From Spirosoma lacussanchae (GTDB lineage: Bacteria; Bacteroidota; Bacteroidia; Cytophagales; Spirosomataceae): a stretch of DNA of 64,000 nucleotides. The stretch spans positions 1,041,639 through 1,105,638 of the forward strand of contig NZ_SWJG01000001.1 of assembly GCF_005870035.1 (NCBI RefSeq). The letters run 5' to 3'. The notes beneath the pieces are model-generated. The model had not been told where the DNA came from, ran no database searches, and saw only the letters and a program-made list of their open reading frames with translations. Both the position numbers and the translations under genes were made by a program. The first letter of the stretch is position 1. Each line of letters starts with the position of its first letter. Positions 51,733 to 61,172 of this stretch are shown in pieces.

Positions 51733-54700
51733 ATGCAATTCTCCCACCTCCATTGTCATACCCAGTATTCGCTGCTCGACGGGCAGGCTGATATAAAAAA
51801 GCTGGTCAAGAAGGCTAAAGCAGATAATATGCCCGCCGTGGCGATTACCGATCACGGCAATATGTTCGGTGTTTTCGAGTTTGTGGCCGAAGCCAGCAAA
51901 CAGGGCATCAAACCCATCGTAGGCTGCGAATTCTATGTGGTAGACGATCATACCCGAAAACAGTTTACGAAGGAACAGAAAGACATTCGGTACCACCAGC
52001 TGCTGTTGGCCAAGAATGCGCAGGGGTATAAAAACCTGGCTAAGCTGTGCTCATTGGGCTACATGGAAGGCCTGTATGGCAAGTATCCGCGGGTTACGAA
52101 GGCGCTGATCGACCAGTATAAAGAAGGACTCATTGCAACCACCTGCTGCATTGGAGCTATTGTCCCGAAAACAATTCTGAAGAAAGGGGAAGAAGCCGCC
52201 GAAATTGAGTTCAAATGGTGGCTCGATCGCTTCGGGGAGGATTATTATGTTGAGCTGCAGCGCCACGAAATACCCGATCAGATCAAGGCCAATGAGGTGC
52301 TGGTCAAGTTTGCCCGGAAGTATAATGTCAAGATCATTGCGTCCAACGATTCGCACTACGTAGACCGCGATGACTGGGTGGCCCACGATATTCTGCTCTG
52401 CGTAAACACCGGCGAAAAACTGGCTACGCCTTCCGAGAAAGAGTTTAACGAAGACGAAGGCGCCAAGAAAGGGACCCGGTTTGCGTTCTTCAGCGATCAG
52501 TTCTACTTCAAGAACACGCAGGAGATGAGCACCCTCTTTCACGACCTGCCCGAAGCCATTGACAATACCAACGAAATTGTTGGAAAAGTAGAGACGCTGA
52601 AACTCAAGCGCGACATTCTGCTACCCAACTTCCCCATTCCGCAGGAGTTCCAGCTGCACGCCGACGATGTGTTGAACCAGTGGGAATACCTTAAACACCT
52701 TACCTACGAGGGCGCCCGGCAGCGGTACGGCGAGATCGAAAGCCACGTGCAGGAACGACTCGATTTTGAGCTGTTTACGATTAAAACAATGGGCTTTGCG
52801 GGCTACTTCCTGATCGTGGCCGACTTCATCAAGGCCGGGCGCGACCTCGGCGTTATGGTCGGTCCGGGACGGGGTAGCGCGGCCGGTAGCGCGGTGGCCT
52901 ACTGCATCGGTATTACCAACATCGACCCCATCAAATACGACCTGCTGTTCGAGCGATTCCTGAATCCCGACCGGAAGTCAATGCCCGATATCGATACCGA
53001 CTTCGACGACGAAGGACGCCAGAAGGTGATCGATTATGTGGTCGATAAGTACGGAAAGCAGCAGGTGGCGGCTATTGTGACCTACGGTACCATGGCGGCC
53101 AAGTCGGCCATTAAGGACGTGAGCCGGGTCATGGATCTGCCCCTCAACGACGCCAACGCCCTGGCCAAGCTTGTACCCGATAAGCCGACTTATAACATGA
53201 CCCTCCGGCGGATCTTCGAAGACCCTATCGATGGACCGGGTGGACTGTCGGGCCTTATTCAGCCGGACGAGGTCGAGAATGTAAAGCGGATGCGGGCGCT
53301 CGAAGCGGGTGATCAGAGCGTAGGGCGTGCCATGAAGCTGATTGATACCGAAAAAGTCCAGAACGTGCTGCAGCAGGCCCGTCGGCTCGAAGGTACGGTT
53401 CGGAATACGGGTGTTCACGCGGCCGGTATCATCATCGCGCCCGACGATCTGTCCAATATTGTGCCCGTCTCGACCTCCAAGGATACCAACCTCATCATTA
53501 CCCAGTATGAGGGCAAGGTGATTGAAGACGCGGGCGTAATCAAGATGGACTTTCTGGGGTTACGCAACCTGACCATTATCAAGGAATGTCTGCGGCTGAT
53601 CAAGCAGAACTACGGACGTACCATCGACATCGACGCTATTCCGCTCGATGATCCGAAAGCGTATGAACTGTTTCAGCGGGGCGAAACCAACGCAATCTTC
53701 CAGTTCGAATCCGACGGTATGAAGAAGCACATGAAGGACCTCAAGCCTGACCGCTTCGAGGACCTCATTGCCATGAACGCGCTCTACCGCCCCGGCCCGA
53801 TCCAGTACATTCCGAACTACATCAACCGGAAACACGGACGTGAGGAGGTTAAGTACGACCTCCCCGAAATGGAAGAGTACCTGGCCGATACGTACGGCAT
53901 TACCGTATACCAGGAGCAGCTGATGCTGCTGTCGCAGAAGCTCGGCAACTTCACCAAAGGCGATGCCGACGTGCTACGGAAAGCCATGGGTAAGAAGCAA
54001 AAAGACGTGCTTGACAAGATGAAGGGTAAGTTTATGGAAGGCTGCGCGGCCAACGGACTGAACCTCAAAATCTGCGAGAAAGTCTGGACCGACTGGGAAG
54101 CCTTTGCCAGTTACGCCTTCAACAAGTCGCACTCGACCTGTTATGCGTTTGTGGCTTACCAGACCGCCTGGCTCAAAGCCCATTACACGTCGGAGTACAT
54201 GGCGGCCGTTCTTACCAGCTGCCTGGGGTCTATCGATAAAATTACGTTCTTCATGGAAGAATGTAAGAATCTTGGCCTGCCGGTACTGGGCCCTGATGTA
54301 AACGAGTCGGAGCGTTTCTTCGGGGTGAACGACAAAGGCGAAATCCGGTTTGGTCTCGGTGGCATCAAGGGCGCGGGCGATGCAGCCGTAGAAGCCATTA
54401 TCGAAGAGCGTAAAGCCGGTGGGCCCTTCAAGGATATTTTCGACTTCGCCATTCGGGTCAACCTGCGCACGGTCAACAAGAAAACTCTCGAATCGCTGGC
54501 CTACGCCGGCGCGTTCGATAGCATCGACGAATACCACCGGGCGCAGTATTTCGAGCTGGGCGAAGGAGATACCTCGCCGTTCCTGGACAAGGTAATCCGG
54601 TATGCCAACAACTACCACGCCGAGAAAGCAGCCGCTCAACAGTCGCTGTTCGGGGCCATGATGGGGGGAGAGCCGATGATTGCCCGGCCCAAACCACCCA

Positions 54701-55350
54701 CCGTGCCGGAGTGGAACCAGATCGAAAAACTCAAATTCGAGAAAGACGTGGTTGGCTTTTATATCACCGGCCATCCGCTCGACGAGTTCAGGCTCGAACT
54801 GGACGGTTTCTGCAACTGTACGCTCGATAAGATCTACGAAGTCAAATCGCCGGAAATTAAAGTAGCGGGTATTGTCACGGCCATGCAGACCAAGATTGCC
54901 CGCAACGGTAACCCGTTCTGCATTTTCAAGATCGAAGATTACAATACGGCAATTGAAATGGCGCTCTTCGGCGATGACTACGTGCGGATGGGGCAATACG
55001 TAGACGTGGGTCGTTTCCTGCACATTACCGGAAAAACGCAGAACCGATGGAATTCCGAGCAACTCGAATTCAAACCGGTTAACATTCGGCTGCTGACCGA
55101 AATGCGCGACAAGATGTGTAAGGAAATACGGGTGTCGCTGATGCTGGATTCGGTAAACGCGCAACTGGTAGCTAAGCTCAATGAACTGATCGGCGCTCAT
55201 CCCGGCACCTGTACGCTGTCGCTGAACGTAGTAGACCCGAACGAACGAATCGAAGTCAGCCTGCAATCGCGTACCCTGAAAGTGTCGCCGGCCAACTCGT
55301 TTCTGCGGGCGCTCGAAGCCATGGAGGGTGTCACGTGTAAGGTCGCGTAG
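51733..55350 (+). CDS. dnaE: DNA polymerase III alpha subunit
   Basis: The 1205-aa replicative polymerase has an N-terminal PHP domain (HLHCHTQYSLLDG at residues 5-17; ITDHGNMFG), then the polymerase core with catalytic DIDTDFDD (Asp419, Asp421), FEFLNPDRKSMPD-like palm sequence, the fingers (FQFESDGMKKHMKDL; RPGPIQYIP), the beta-binding region, an OB-fold (about 985-1075, KVAGIVTAMQTK) and a tail. It is complete and unbroken, so it is the working copy; two partial copies of its start lie upstream. Its promoter must now lie in the 238 bases supplied by the island or its junction. The thioredoxin gene follows 72 bases later. Confidence 0.97.
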   Translation: MQFSHLHCHTQYSLLDGQADIKKLVKKAKADNMPAVAITDHGNMFGVFEFVAEASKQGIKPIVGCEFYVVDDHTRKQFTKEQKDIRYHQLLLAKNAQGYKNLAKLCSLGYMEGLYGKYPRVTKALIDQYKEGLIATTCCIGAIVPKTILKKGEEAAEIEFKWWLDRFGEDYYVELQRHEIPDQIKANEVLVKFARKYNVKIIASNDSHYVDRDDWVAHDILLCVNTGEKLATPSEKEFNEDEGAKKGTRFAFFSDQFYFKNTQEMSTLFHDLPEAIDNTNEIVGKVETLKLKRDILLPNFPIPQEFQLHADDVLNQWEYLKHLTYEGARQRYGEIESHVQERLDFELFTIKTMGFAGYFLIVADFIKAGRDLGVMVGPGRGSAAGSAVAYCIGITNIDPIKYDLLFERFLNPDRKSMPDIDTDFDDEGRQKVIDYVVDKYGKQQVAAIVTYGTMAAKSAIKDVSRVMDLPLNDANALAKLVPDKPTYNMTLRRIFEDPIDGPGGLSGLIQPDEVENVKRMRALEAGDQSVGRAMKLIDTEKVQNVLQQARRLEGTVRNTGVHAAGIIIAPDDLSNIVPVSTSKDTNLIITQYEGKVIEDAGVIKMDFLGLRNLTIIKECLRLIKQNYGRTIDIDAIPLDDPKAYELFQRGETNAIFQFESDGMKKHMKDLKPDRFEDLIAMNALYRPGPIQYIPNYINRKHGREEVKYDLPEMEEYLADTYGITVYQEQLMLLSQKLGNFTKGDADVLRKAMGKKQKDVLDKMKGKFMEGCAANGLNLKICEKVWTDWEAFASYAFNKSHSTCYAFVAYQTAWLKAHYTSEYMAAVLTSCLGSIDKITFFMEECKNLGLPVLGPDVNESERFFGVNDKGEIRFGLGGIKGAGDAAVEAIIEERKAGGPFKDIFDFAIRVNLRTVNKKTLESLAYAGAFDSIDEYHRAQYFELGEGDTSPFLDKVIRYANNYHAEKAAAQQSLFGAMMGGEPMIARPKPPTVPEWNQIEKLKFEKDVVGFYITGHPLDEFRLELDGFCNCTLDKIYEVKSPEIKVAGIVTAMQTKIARNGNPFCIFKIEDYNTAIEMALFGDDYVRMGQYVDVGRFLHITGKTQNRWNSEQLEFKPVNIRLLTEMRDKMCKEIRVSLMLDSVNAQLVAKLNELIGAHPGTCTLSLNVVDPNERIEVSLQSRTLKVSPANSFLRALEAMEGVTCKVA

Positions 55351-55422
55351 ATTCGGAACTAAACCGGCCCGCGCGGGTTTATACGTCTGAAACAAGTTCA
55401 ACCCAATAAACAGATTTCACTC

Positions 55423-55752
55423 ATGGCAGCAGGATCCATGGCTGTTGAAGCAACCGATGCGAACTTCAACGAACTGATAAATTCAGACAAACCCGTACTG
55501 GTCGACTTTTGGGCCGAATGGTGCGGACCATGTAAGATGATCGGGCCGGTTGTTGAGCAACTGGCTGGCGAATACGAAGGTAAAGCCGTTATCGCGAAAA
55601 TGGACGTCGATCAGAATGCGCAGGTGCCCGCCAAGTTCGGTATCCGCAGCATCCCGACGCTGATGGTTTTCAAAAACGGTCAGCTGGTCGATAAAGTAAT
55701 TGGTGCTGTGGCGAAGAGTGTGCTGGAGCAAAAACTCCAGGCCGCTCTGTAG
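55423..55752 (+). CDS. trxA: Thioredoxin
   Basis: The 109-aa protein has the redox motif WCGPC in FWAEWCGPCKMIGP (residues about 32-36), the cis-proline IPTLMVFKNG and standard length. It reduces protein disulphides in the cytoplasm. The first five residues (MAAGS) precede a second Met; the first ATG is taken as the start. It follows dnaE on the same strand and ends before a very long palindrome. Confidence 0.95.
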   Translation: MAAGSMAVEATDANFNELINSDKPVLVDFWAEWCGPCKMIGPVVEQLAGEYEGKAVIAKMDVDQNAQVPAKFGIRSIPTLMVFKNGQLVDKVIGAVAKSVLEQKLQAAL

Positions 55753-55772
55753 CCAGCCGCGCTCTAAGCATA

Positions 55773-55830
55773 CATCAGATACAACGAAGAAAGGGAGCCA
55801 ATTGGCTCCCTTTCTTCGTTGTATCTGATG
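55773..55830. terminator. Perfect 58-bp palindrome between convergent trxA and pdhC
   Basis: The two 29-base arms (55773-55801 and 55802-55830) are exact complements with no loop; the centre is CCAATTGG. The arms include GAAGAAAGGGAGCC, giving pyrimidine-rich tails in both directions. Most likely a bidirectional terminator, but unusually long and perfect. Confidence 0.85.
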
Positions 55831-55834
55831 GTAT

Positions 55835-57574
55835 TTATACCAGCATCCGCATCGGATTTTCGAGCATTTCTTTCAGCGTTTGCAGGAAAGCCGATCCCGT
55901 AGCTCCGTCGACCACGCGGTGGTCGCAGGAGAGGGTTACCTTCATAATGTTGGTAGGCCTGGCCGTATCACCCTCAAACTTAACCGACTGTTTGATAGCA
56001 CCTACTGCCAGAATACACGAATCGGGTGGGTTGATGATGGCGGTAAACTCGTCGATGCCGAACATGCCCAGGTTCGAGATCGAGAAGGTGCTGCCTTCCC
56101 AATCTTTGGGCTGGAGCTTTTTGTCCTTGGCTTTTCCCGCCATTTCTTTCACCTCGGCCGCGATGGTCGACAGCGTTTTCTGGTCGGCGTTACGAACCAC
56201 CGGAACGAGTAGCCCTTCATCGACCGCCACAGCGACGCCAATGTTGACATACTTGTACTTGCGGATCTTATCGCCGAGCCATGACGAGTTAACGTTCGGG
56301 TGTTGCTTGAGCGCAACGGCCGCGGCTTTAAGTACGAAATCGTTGAACGATATCTTAACCGGGCTCACACTGTTGACCGTACCGCGCAGCTCCATCGCCT
56401 TGTCCATGTTGATTTCCATGGTCAGGTAGAAGTGGGGAGCCGTAAACATGCTTTCGCCAAGCCGGCGGGCAATGGTTTTCCGCATCTGGCTTACCGGTAC
56501 ATCTTCGTAGTCGCCGGCTGCGGGCGCAGGCTGAGCGGCCGGTGTGGGCTGCGAAGCGGCTGCTGGCTTCGATACGTCGGCTGCTGGCTGAGCTGGTGCG
56601 GCTGCGGGTTTGGCCGGAGCGGCCGATGGAACAAACGATTCAACATCGCTTTTCACAATGCGGCCTTCGGGACCCGATCCCTGAACCTGCTTGAGGTCGA
56701 TTCCTTTTTCTTCGGCAATGCGTTTGGCCAGGGGCGACGCCTTCAGCCGACCGTTCGATTCGGCATTGTCGCCTTTTTCTCCCCCGTACGACAGATCCGT
56801 TGCGGCATTGGCCGGTGCCGATGCCTGCGGGTTCTGCTCGGCGGTTTGAGCGCCACTGGCGGCAGGCTGGGGAGCCGGTGCTCCGCCACTGTCGATCAGG
56901 ACTTTGAAGTTGGCGCCTTTTTCGCCGACAACGGCAATGATCTCATCGACTCCGACAACGGCGCCTTCTTTCACCCCAACGTAGAGCAGGGTGCCTTCTT
57001 CGTAGGCTTCGAGGTCCATAGTGGCCTTGTCGGTTTCGACTTCGGCCAGGATATCGCCAGATTTTACCGTATCGCCTTCCTTCTTGTGCCAGGCCACGAT
57101 CGTTCCTTCGGTCATGGTGTCGCTCATCTTCGGCATCCGGATTACTGACGCGTTGACGTTTTCGGCCGGGGCAGCCGACACCGCTTTCTGGTCGGGCAGG
57201 TTGGTCGCTACCTCAGCTTTGTTGGCGTCTCCGCTGGGAGCGGGCGCTTCGGCCGGCGCCGGTTTCGGCGTTTCGGCGGCCGGGGCTTCCTGACTGCCAC
57301 CACTCGAACCGTTTAGTAACGATTTGTAATCTTCACCATCGGCTCCGATGACAGCCAGAACGCCATCAACGGGCACCGACGAGCCTTTCTCGACGCCTAT
57401 GTAGAGCAGGGTGCCTTCTTCATAAGCTTCGAGGTCCATAGTGGCTTTGTCCGTTTCGACTTCAGCCAGGACGTCGCCGGATTTAACTTTATCGCCCACT
57501 TTCTTATGCCACTCCGCAATGACCCCTTCGGTCATGGTGTCGCTCATCTTGGGCATTCGAATCAATTCAGCCAT
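55835..57574 (-). CDS. pdhC: Pyruvate dehydrogenase E2, dihydrolipoamide acetyltransferase
   Basis: The 579-aa subunit has two lipoyl domains (residues 1-80 and 142-220) with lipoyl-lysines K43 and K183 in ETDKATMDLE, separated by Ala/Pro/Glu-rich hinges. A peripheral E3-binding domain is at about 278-312 (ASPLAKRIAEEKGIDL), followed by the catalytic acetyltransferase domain ending with H552-R-V-V-D556-G. It transfers acetyl groups to CoA in the pyruvate dehydrogenase complex. The two lipoyl segments are nearly identical in DNA too, implying internal duplication. E1 and E3 genes are not in the window. A -7 box lies at 57624-57631. Confidence 0.95.
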   Translation of the reverse strand: MAELIRMPKMSDTMTEGVIAEWHKKVGDKVKSGDVLAEVETDKATMDLEAYEEGTLLYIGVEKGSSVPVDGVLAVIGADGEDYKSLLNGSSGGSQEAPAAETPKPAPAEAPAPSGDANKAEVATNLPDQKAVSAAPAENVNASVIRMPKMSDTMTEGTIVAWHKKEGDTVKSGDILAEVETDKATMDLEAYEEGTLLYVGVKEGAVVGVDEIIAVVGEKGANFKVLIDSGGAPAPQPAASGAQTAEQNPQASAPANAATDLSYGGEKGDNAESNGRLKASPLAKRIAEEKGIDLKQVQGSGPEGRIVKSDVESFVPSAAPAKPAAAPAQPAADVSKPAAASQPTPAAQPAPAAGDYEDVPVSQMRKTIARRLGESMFTAPHFYLTMEINMDKAMELRGTVNSVSPVKISFNDFVLKAAAVALKQHPNVNSSWLGDKIRKYKYVNIGVAVAVDEGLLVPVVRNADQKTLSTIAAEVKEMAGKAKDKKLQPKDWEGSTFSISNLGMFGIDEFTAIINPPDSCILAVGAIKQSVKFEGDTARPTNIMKVTLSCDHRVVDGATGSAFLQTLKEMLENPMRMLV

Positions 57575-57623
57575 ATATAGTCTGTATAAATCGGGTTGTT
57601 CGTAGTCGGGACAGGTTACGTGC

Positions 57624-57631
57624 CAAAATTA
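57624..57631 (-). promoter_or_regulatory. -7 box of pdhC
   Basis: TAATTTTG on the minus strand (exact TAnnTTTG), 50 bases upstream of the pdhC start. Confidence 0.55.
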
Positions 57632-57673
57632 GCGCAAACCGGCCAAGGTTGTATCGTTCGGCAGGCTTTTCTA

Positions 57674-58888
57674 TTACTCGACCCAGAGCACCAGCCCTTT
57701 GAGGTAACCGCCTTCGGGGTGGAAGAGGCTTACCGGATGGTCGGCGGGTTGGCTCAGGTGGTGCAGAACGCGCACCTGCCGCCCGGCTTCGATGGCAGCC
57801 GCAACGATGGTGTTGTAAAATAACTCGCGATCGACCACCTGCGAGCACGAAAACGTAAAGAGAATACCCCCTTTGGCTACCCGCCGAAGTCCTTCGGCGT
57901 TCAGCCGTTTGTAGCCCTGTACGGCCCGGTGCCGCGCCGAGAGACTTTTGGCAAAGGCCGGCGGGTCAAGCACAACGATATCATACGGCTGGCTATCCTG
58001 GTGTTTCAGGTAATGCATAACGTCGTCGGCAATGGCTTCGTGCTGGCCCGGTGCGTTCCGGTCAGTCTGATCGGGGAAATTGGCTACTACGTTCTGGTTG
58101 GTCAGATCGATCGCTTTCTGCGACACATCGACCGAATGCACCTCACTAGCTCCGGCCTGCAGGGCGTAGACGGAGAAGCCACCCGAATAACAAAAGGCGT
58201 TCAGCACCCGTTTGCCAGGCGCATACCGGGCCAGCAACGCCCGGTTGTCGCGCTGGTCGAGAAAAAATCCTGTCTTCTGGCCTGTGATCCAGTCGATCAG
58301 GAACATGTTACCATTTTCCTGCACCGGGTGCGGAACGGGTGTCCGGCCAAAAAGGTAGCCGTTGGTTACGCTGGCGCCGTACTCGTCGGGCAGGGTTTCG
58401 GCGCTTTTGTCATAAACGGCCTTGAGCTCATCACCGAAAACCGCACGCAGGGCCTCGGTAATGAGCTGTCGCTCGCGGTGCATCCCGATGGAGTGAGCCT
58501 GCAAAACGGCCACGCCATTGTACATATCAATAATGAGGCCTGTGCATCCATCGCCTTCGCCATGCACCAGCCGGTAGCAGTTGGTATCGTCGTTGATGAT
58601 AGCCTGCCGGATGCTGCGGATGTGCGTCAGCTTATCGGTCCAGTAGGCCAGGTCTGGCGTAACGGGTCCGCCGGTTGTTGCGCCAAAGGAAAAGATACGC
58701 ACAGCAATGCTGCCGTCGTGGTAATGGCCCGTGGCAAGGTACTGCCCTTTGCGGTCGTAGACTTCAACCACGTCGCCATCGGCCAGATTCCCTTCGTACC
58801 GACCAATGGCCCGGGAGAAAACCCAGGGGTGAAACCGCCGAACGGCTTCGTCGCGCCCGGCCTGCAGATATAACTTGGAATACGTCAT
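57674..58888 (-). CDS. rlmI: 23S rRNA methyltransferase, RlmI-like (class I SAM, PUA domain)
   Basis: The 404-aa enzyme has an N-terminal PUA-like RNA-binding domain (RRFHPWVFSRAIGRYEG) and a SAM-dependent methyltransferase core (KRVLNAFCYSGGFSVYALQAG; motif IV DIVVLDPPAFAKS; then FTFSCSQVVD). In RlmI this type methylates C1962 of 23S rRNA (m5C); the exact site here is by homology. It appears monocistronic. Confidence 0.85.
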   Translation of the reverse strand: MTYSKLYLQAGRDEAVRRFHPWVFSRAIGRYEGNLADGDVVEVYDRKGQYLATGHYHDGSIAVRIFSFGATTGGPVTPDLAYWTDKLTHIRSIRQAIINDDTNCYRLVHGEGDGCTGLIIDMYNGVAVLQAHSIGMHRERQLITEALRAVFGDELKAVYDKSAETLPDEYGASVTNGYLFGRTPVPHPVQENGNMFLIDWITGQKTGFFLDQRDNRALLARYAPGKRVLNAFCYSGGFSVYALQAGASEVHSVDVSQKAIDLTNQNVVANFPDQTDRNAPGQHEAIADDVMHYLKHQDSQPYDIVVLDPPAFAKSLSARHRAVQGYKRLNAEGLRRVAKGGILFTFSCSQVVDRELFYNTIVAAAIEAGRQVRVLHHLSQPADHPVSLFHPEGGYLKGLVLWVE

Positions 58889-58907
58889 TCAGAATCAGAA
58901 AAGAATG

Positions 58908-58915
58908 CAAAGATA
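58908..58915 (-). promoter_or_regulatory. -7 box of the rlmI-like gene
   Basis: TATCTTTG on the minus strand (exact TAnnTTTG), 20 bases upstream of the start codon. Confidence 0.5.
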
Positions 58916-59068
58916 CGATAGGCTTTGTATGTCGGCCAGAGCAGTTGACGATCAGGGCGGTGCGGTTCGCCCAAAAGTGCCTTTGTGGAGTTTCCTGAGG
59001 GTTATGACAAAAAAATGCGTAGAACAAATCCATTTTTACGTTTTAGTTCTGCAAAACCATCTACTATC

Positions 59069-59917
59069 ATGCAACGACGTTCGTTTCTCCAGCAGGCTGG
59101 CCTGCTTTCGGCAGGTGCCCTTACCCTAAGTCATGAATTACTGGCCAGCGCGCCTGGCAAAGCCATTAACCCTTTTGGTGTTCAACTCTACAGCACCCGC
59201 GATATTCTGCCCAAAGACCCGAAAGGAGTCATGACGCAACTGGCTCAGATGGGCTACAAACAGTTTGAGAGCTACAGTGGACCGCAGGGCTTTTTGTGGG
59301 GTATGCAGCCGAAGGAAATGAAGTCGTTTCTGGATGGGCTGGGCGTGAAAATGATCAGTACCCACTTCGATATGAACAAAGACCTGGGTAAGAGCATCGA
59401 TATGGCGAACGGCGCTGGCCTGAGCTACCTGCTCTGTCCCTACATTGGAGCCCAGAAGACGTTCGACGACTGGAAACGAATTGCCGACAAGTTCAATACG
59501 GTTGGTGAGCAGGTCCGTAAGGGTGGGCTGAAGTTTGGTTACCATAACCACGATTATTCGTTCAAGCCCCTCGACGGTAAGATCCCACAGGAGTACCTAC
59601 TAGCCAACACCGACCCCAAAAATGTCATGTTCGAGCTGGATCTGTGCTGGATTGATGTAGCAGGTCAGGACCCCGTTGCTCACCTGAACAAGTACGGCAA
59701 GCGCTACGAACTGTGCCATATCAAGGATTACAAGAAGGTAGGCGGTAAACCGGTTCAGGACGACCTTGGCAAGGGTAACGTAGACTTCAAGAAGACGCTT
59801 CGTACGGCCATGAACAATGGTATGAAGTATTTCATTGTCGAGCAGGAAGAGTATCCTGAGTCAGTACTGGGCAGCATGAAGAACGATGCTGAGTATATGA
59901 AGAAGCTGACTGTGTAA
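59069..59917 (+). CDS. Exported sugar phosphate isomerase/epimerase-like TIM barrel (second copy)
   Basis: The 282-aa protein starts at 59069 (MQRRSFLQQAGLLSAGALTL), a twin-arginine-type leader; earlier in-frame codons are not signal-like. The barrel follows (NPFGVQLYSTRDILPKDPKGV), with candidate metal ligands KQFESYSG, YHNHDYSF (near 177), MFELDLCWIDV and the C-terminal IVEQEEYPE. It resembles the gene at 25146-26036 along its length. Likely periplasmic, acting on a sugar or keto-sugar; substrate unknown. Confidence 0.85.
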   Translation: MQRRSFLQQAGLLSAGALTLSHELLASAPGKAINPFGVQLYSTRDILPKDPKGVMTQLAQMGYKQFESYSGPQGFLWGMQPKEMKSFLDGLGVKMISTHFDMNKDLGKSIDMANGAGLSYLLCPYIGAQKTFDDWKRIADKFNTVGEQVRKGGLKFGYHNHDYSFKPLDGKIPQEYLLANTDPKNVMFELDLCWIDVAGQDPVAHLNKYGKRYELCHIKDYKKVGGKPVQDDLGKGNVDFKKTLRTAMNNGMKYFIVEQEEYPESVLGSMKNDAEYMKKLTV

Positions 59918-59939
59918 TTTATTGCCTGAACAGACTACT

Positions 59940-60020
59940 AAACGTTCACGTAAACGTTTGGTTACGAGTATTGTAGTATTCCGGCGCAGGAAAAACCAAT
60001 AAGTCTTCCTGCGCCGGAAT
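59940..60020. terminator. Two inverted repeats between convergent genes
   Basis: AAACGTTCACGTAAACGTTT (59940-59959) is a 20-bp palindrome with one mismatched pair, resembling LacI-family operators. ATTCCGGCGCAGGAA and its complement (59978-59992 and 60006-60020) form a 15-bp hairpin with a 13-base loop, a likely bidirectional terminator. Confidence 0.65.
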
Positions 60021-60056
60021 TAGAGTCAATCCGTTTCAACAGGTGCCGCGTACCAA

Positions 60057-61070
60057 TCAACCCTCCTCCCGGGCTGAAAACAGTCGTTTTAGCCAGCTCT
60101 TTTTCTCCGCTGCCTCATCATTTTTGTCCTGCTCGGTCAGCTGGTAGCCGGCCAGTGACTTCAGATCCGGCTGGCCCGCATCAACCCAGGCCGTATACCA
60201 GAAATTGCCGACCATCTTTATCGATGCACGCATCTGCCGTTCTACCTGCCCGCTCAGCCGGGTATGATACTGACGCGAAAAATCGGATGCGTACACTTTT
60301 GTCGTGATCCCGTTTCGCTCCTCAAATCCGTATTTGCGGGTTTCTCCTACTTCCTGCGTAAGTATCTGCTCCAGTCGCAGGACAGAGTCGAGGGCCGCAT
60401 GGGCGCTGAATACGGCGCGCCAGGCTGCCTTTTGCGGAGTGTATACATACTCGGCCTGACCGGTGAAGAAATCGTAGTCCATACTGAAGAGTTCGGGTAA
60501 ACGAGATTCCCAGAAGCCATGAATGCCCTGCTGACCGGTGAGTTGGCCGTTGTAGTTTCGGGTCGTATGCAACGGCACGTTTGCGTCGGCGATGTAATGG
60601 CCCAGGTCGGCCGCGAGTCGGAGAATCCGTCGAACGTCGCGCTGGCGGAAGGCTTCGGTCAGTTGGTACTTGCTCAGCTGAATCTGCCAGGGTACCAGGC
60701 CGTGCAGCGCCAGCGTGTCTTCGCCGTACCGGTCCGCAGCGTCTTTGTAAAAGCGGGGGAGGGTAACGGCTGTGGTATCGGAGTATGCGTCGAGGTCGAT
60801 GAAATGGCGCGGAGCCTCACCAACTACGGCATACCGGCGTTTGTCGGGGTTGACCGCATTATCAGTTAGAAAACCGATGTGTTTTTTAAAGAACGGCATC
60901 ATCTCGGCCGGTAACGTGAACACGGCCAGTCGGTTAATCTGCTGATGGGCATAAAACCCCCAGTTGGGCCTGGTTCGTTCTGGTTTATCGGAGGCCAGTA
61001 CGGCTTGACCGCTCAGCAAACCCGAAAAAAAATCCACAAAAACATACAACCAAACAAAACGTTTGTACAT
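60057..61070 (-). CDS. Exported zinc-dependent phospholipase C / S1-P1 nuclease-like protein
   Basis: The 337-aa protein has an N-terminal hydrophobic leader. The family's Trp-initiated, His-rich pattern follows: PNWGFYAHQQINRLAVF, PRHFIDLDAY, DLGHYIADANVPLHTT and NYNGQ. These residues bind a tri-zinc site in relatives that cleave phospholipid head groups or single-stranded nucleic acids. Which activity applies is unknown. The start could also be four codons upstream (61082). It is monocistronic. Confidence 0.8.
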   Translation of the reverse strand: MYKRFVWLYVFVDFFSGLLSGQAVLASDKPERTRPNWGFYAHQQINRLAVFTLPAEMMPFFKKHIGFLTDNAVNPDKRRYAVVGEAPRHFIDLDAYSDTTAVTLPRFYKDAADRYGEDTLALHGLVPWQIQLSKYQLTEAFRQRDVRRILRLAADLGHYIADANVPLHTTRNYNGQLTGQQGIHGFWESRLPELFSMDYDFFTGQAEYVYTPQKAAWRAVFSAHAALDSVLRLEQILTQEVGETRKYGFEERNGITTKVYASDFSRQYHTRLSGQVERQMRASIKMVGNFWYTAWVDAGQPDLKSLAGYQLTEQDKNDEAAEKKSWLKRLFSAREEG

Positions 61071-61172
61071 TTGACAAAACATGGCACTTTACGGATATAT
61101 AATTTAACTATTCTGTAAAACTGCTTGTTAAATCGAAACAAAATTTGGCAAAATAGAAAAAGACCAATAGTC

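Noticed and set aside
53974..55401. Long antisense frame opposite dnaE
   Set aside because: Shadow of the dnaE coding frame with no domain features.
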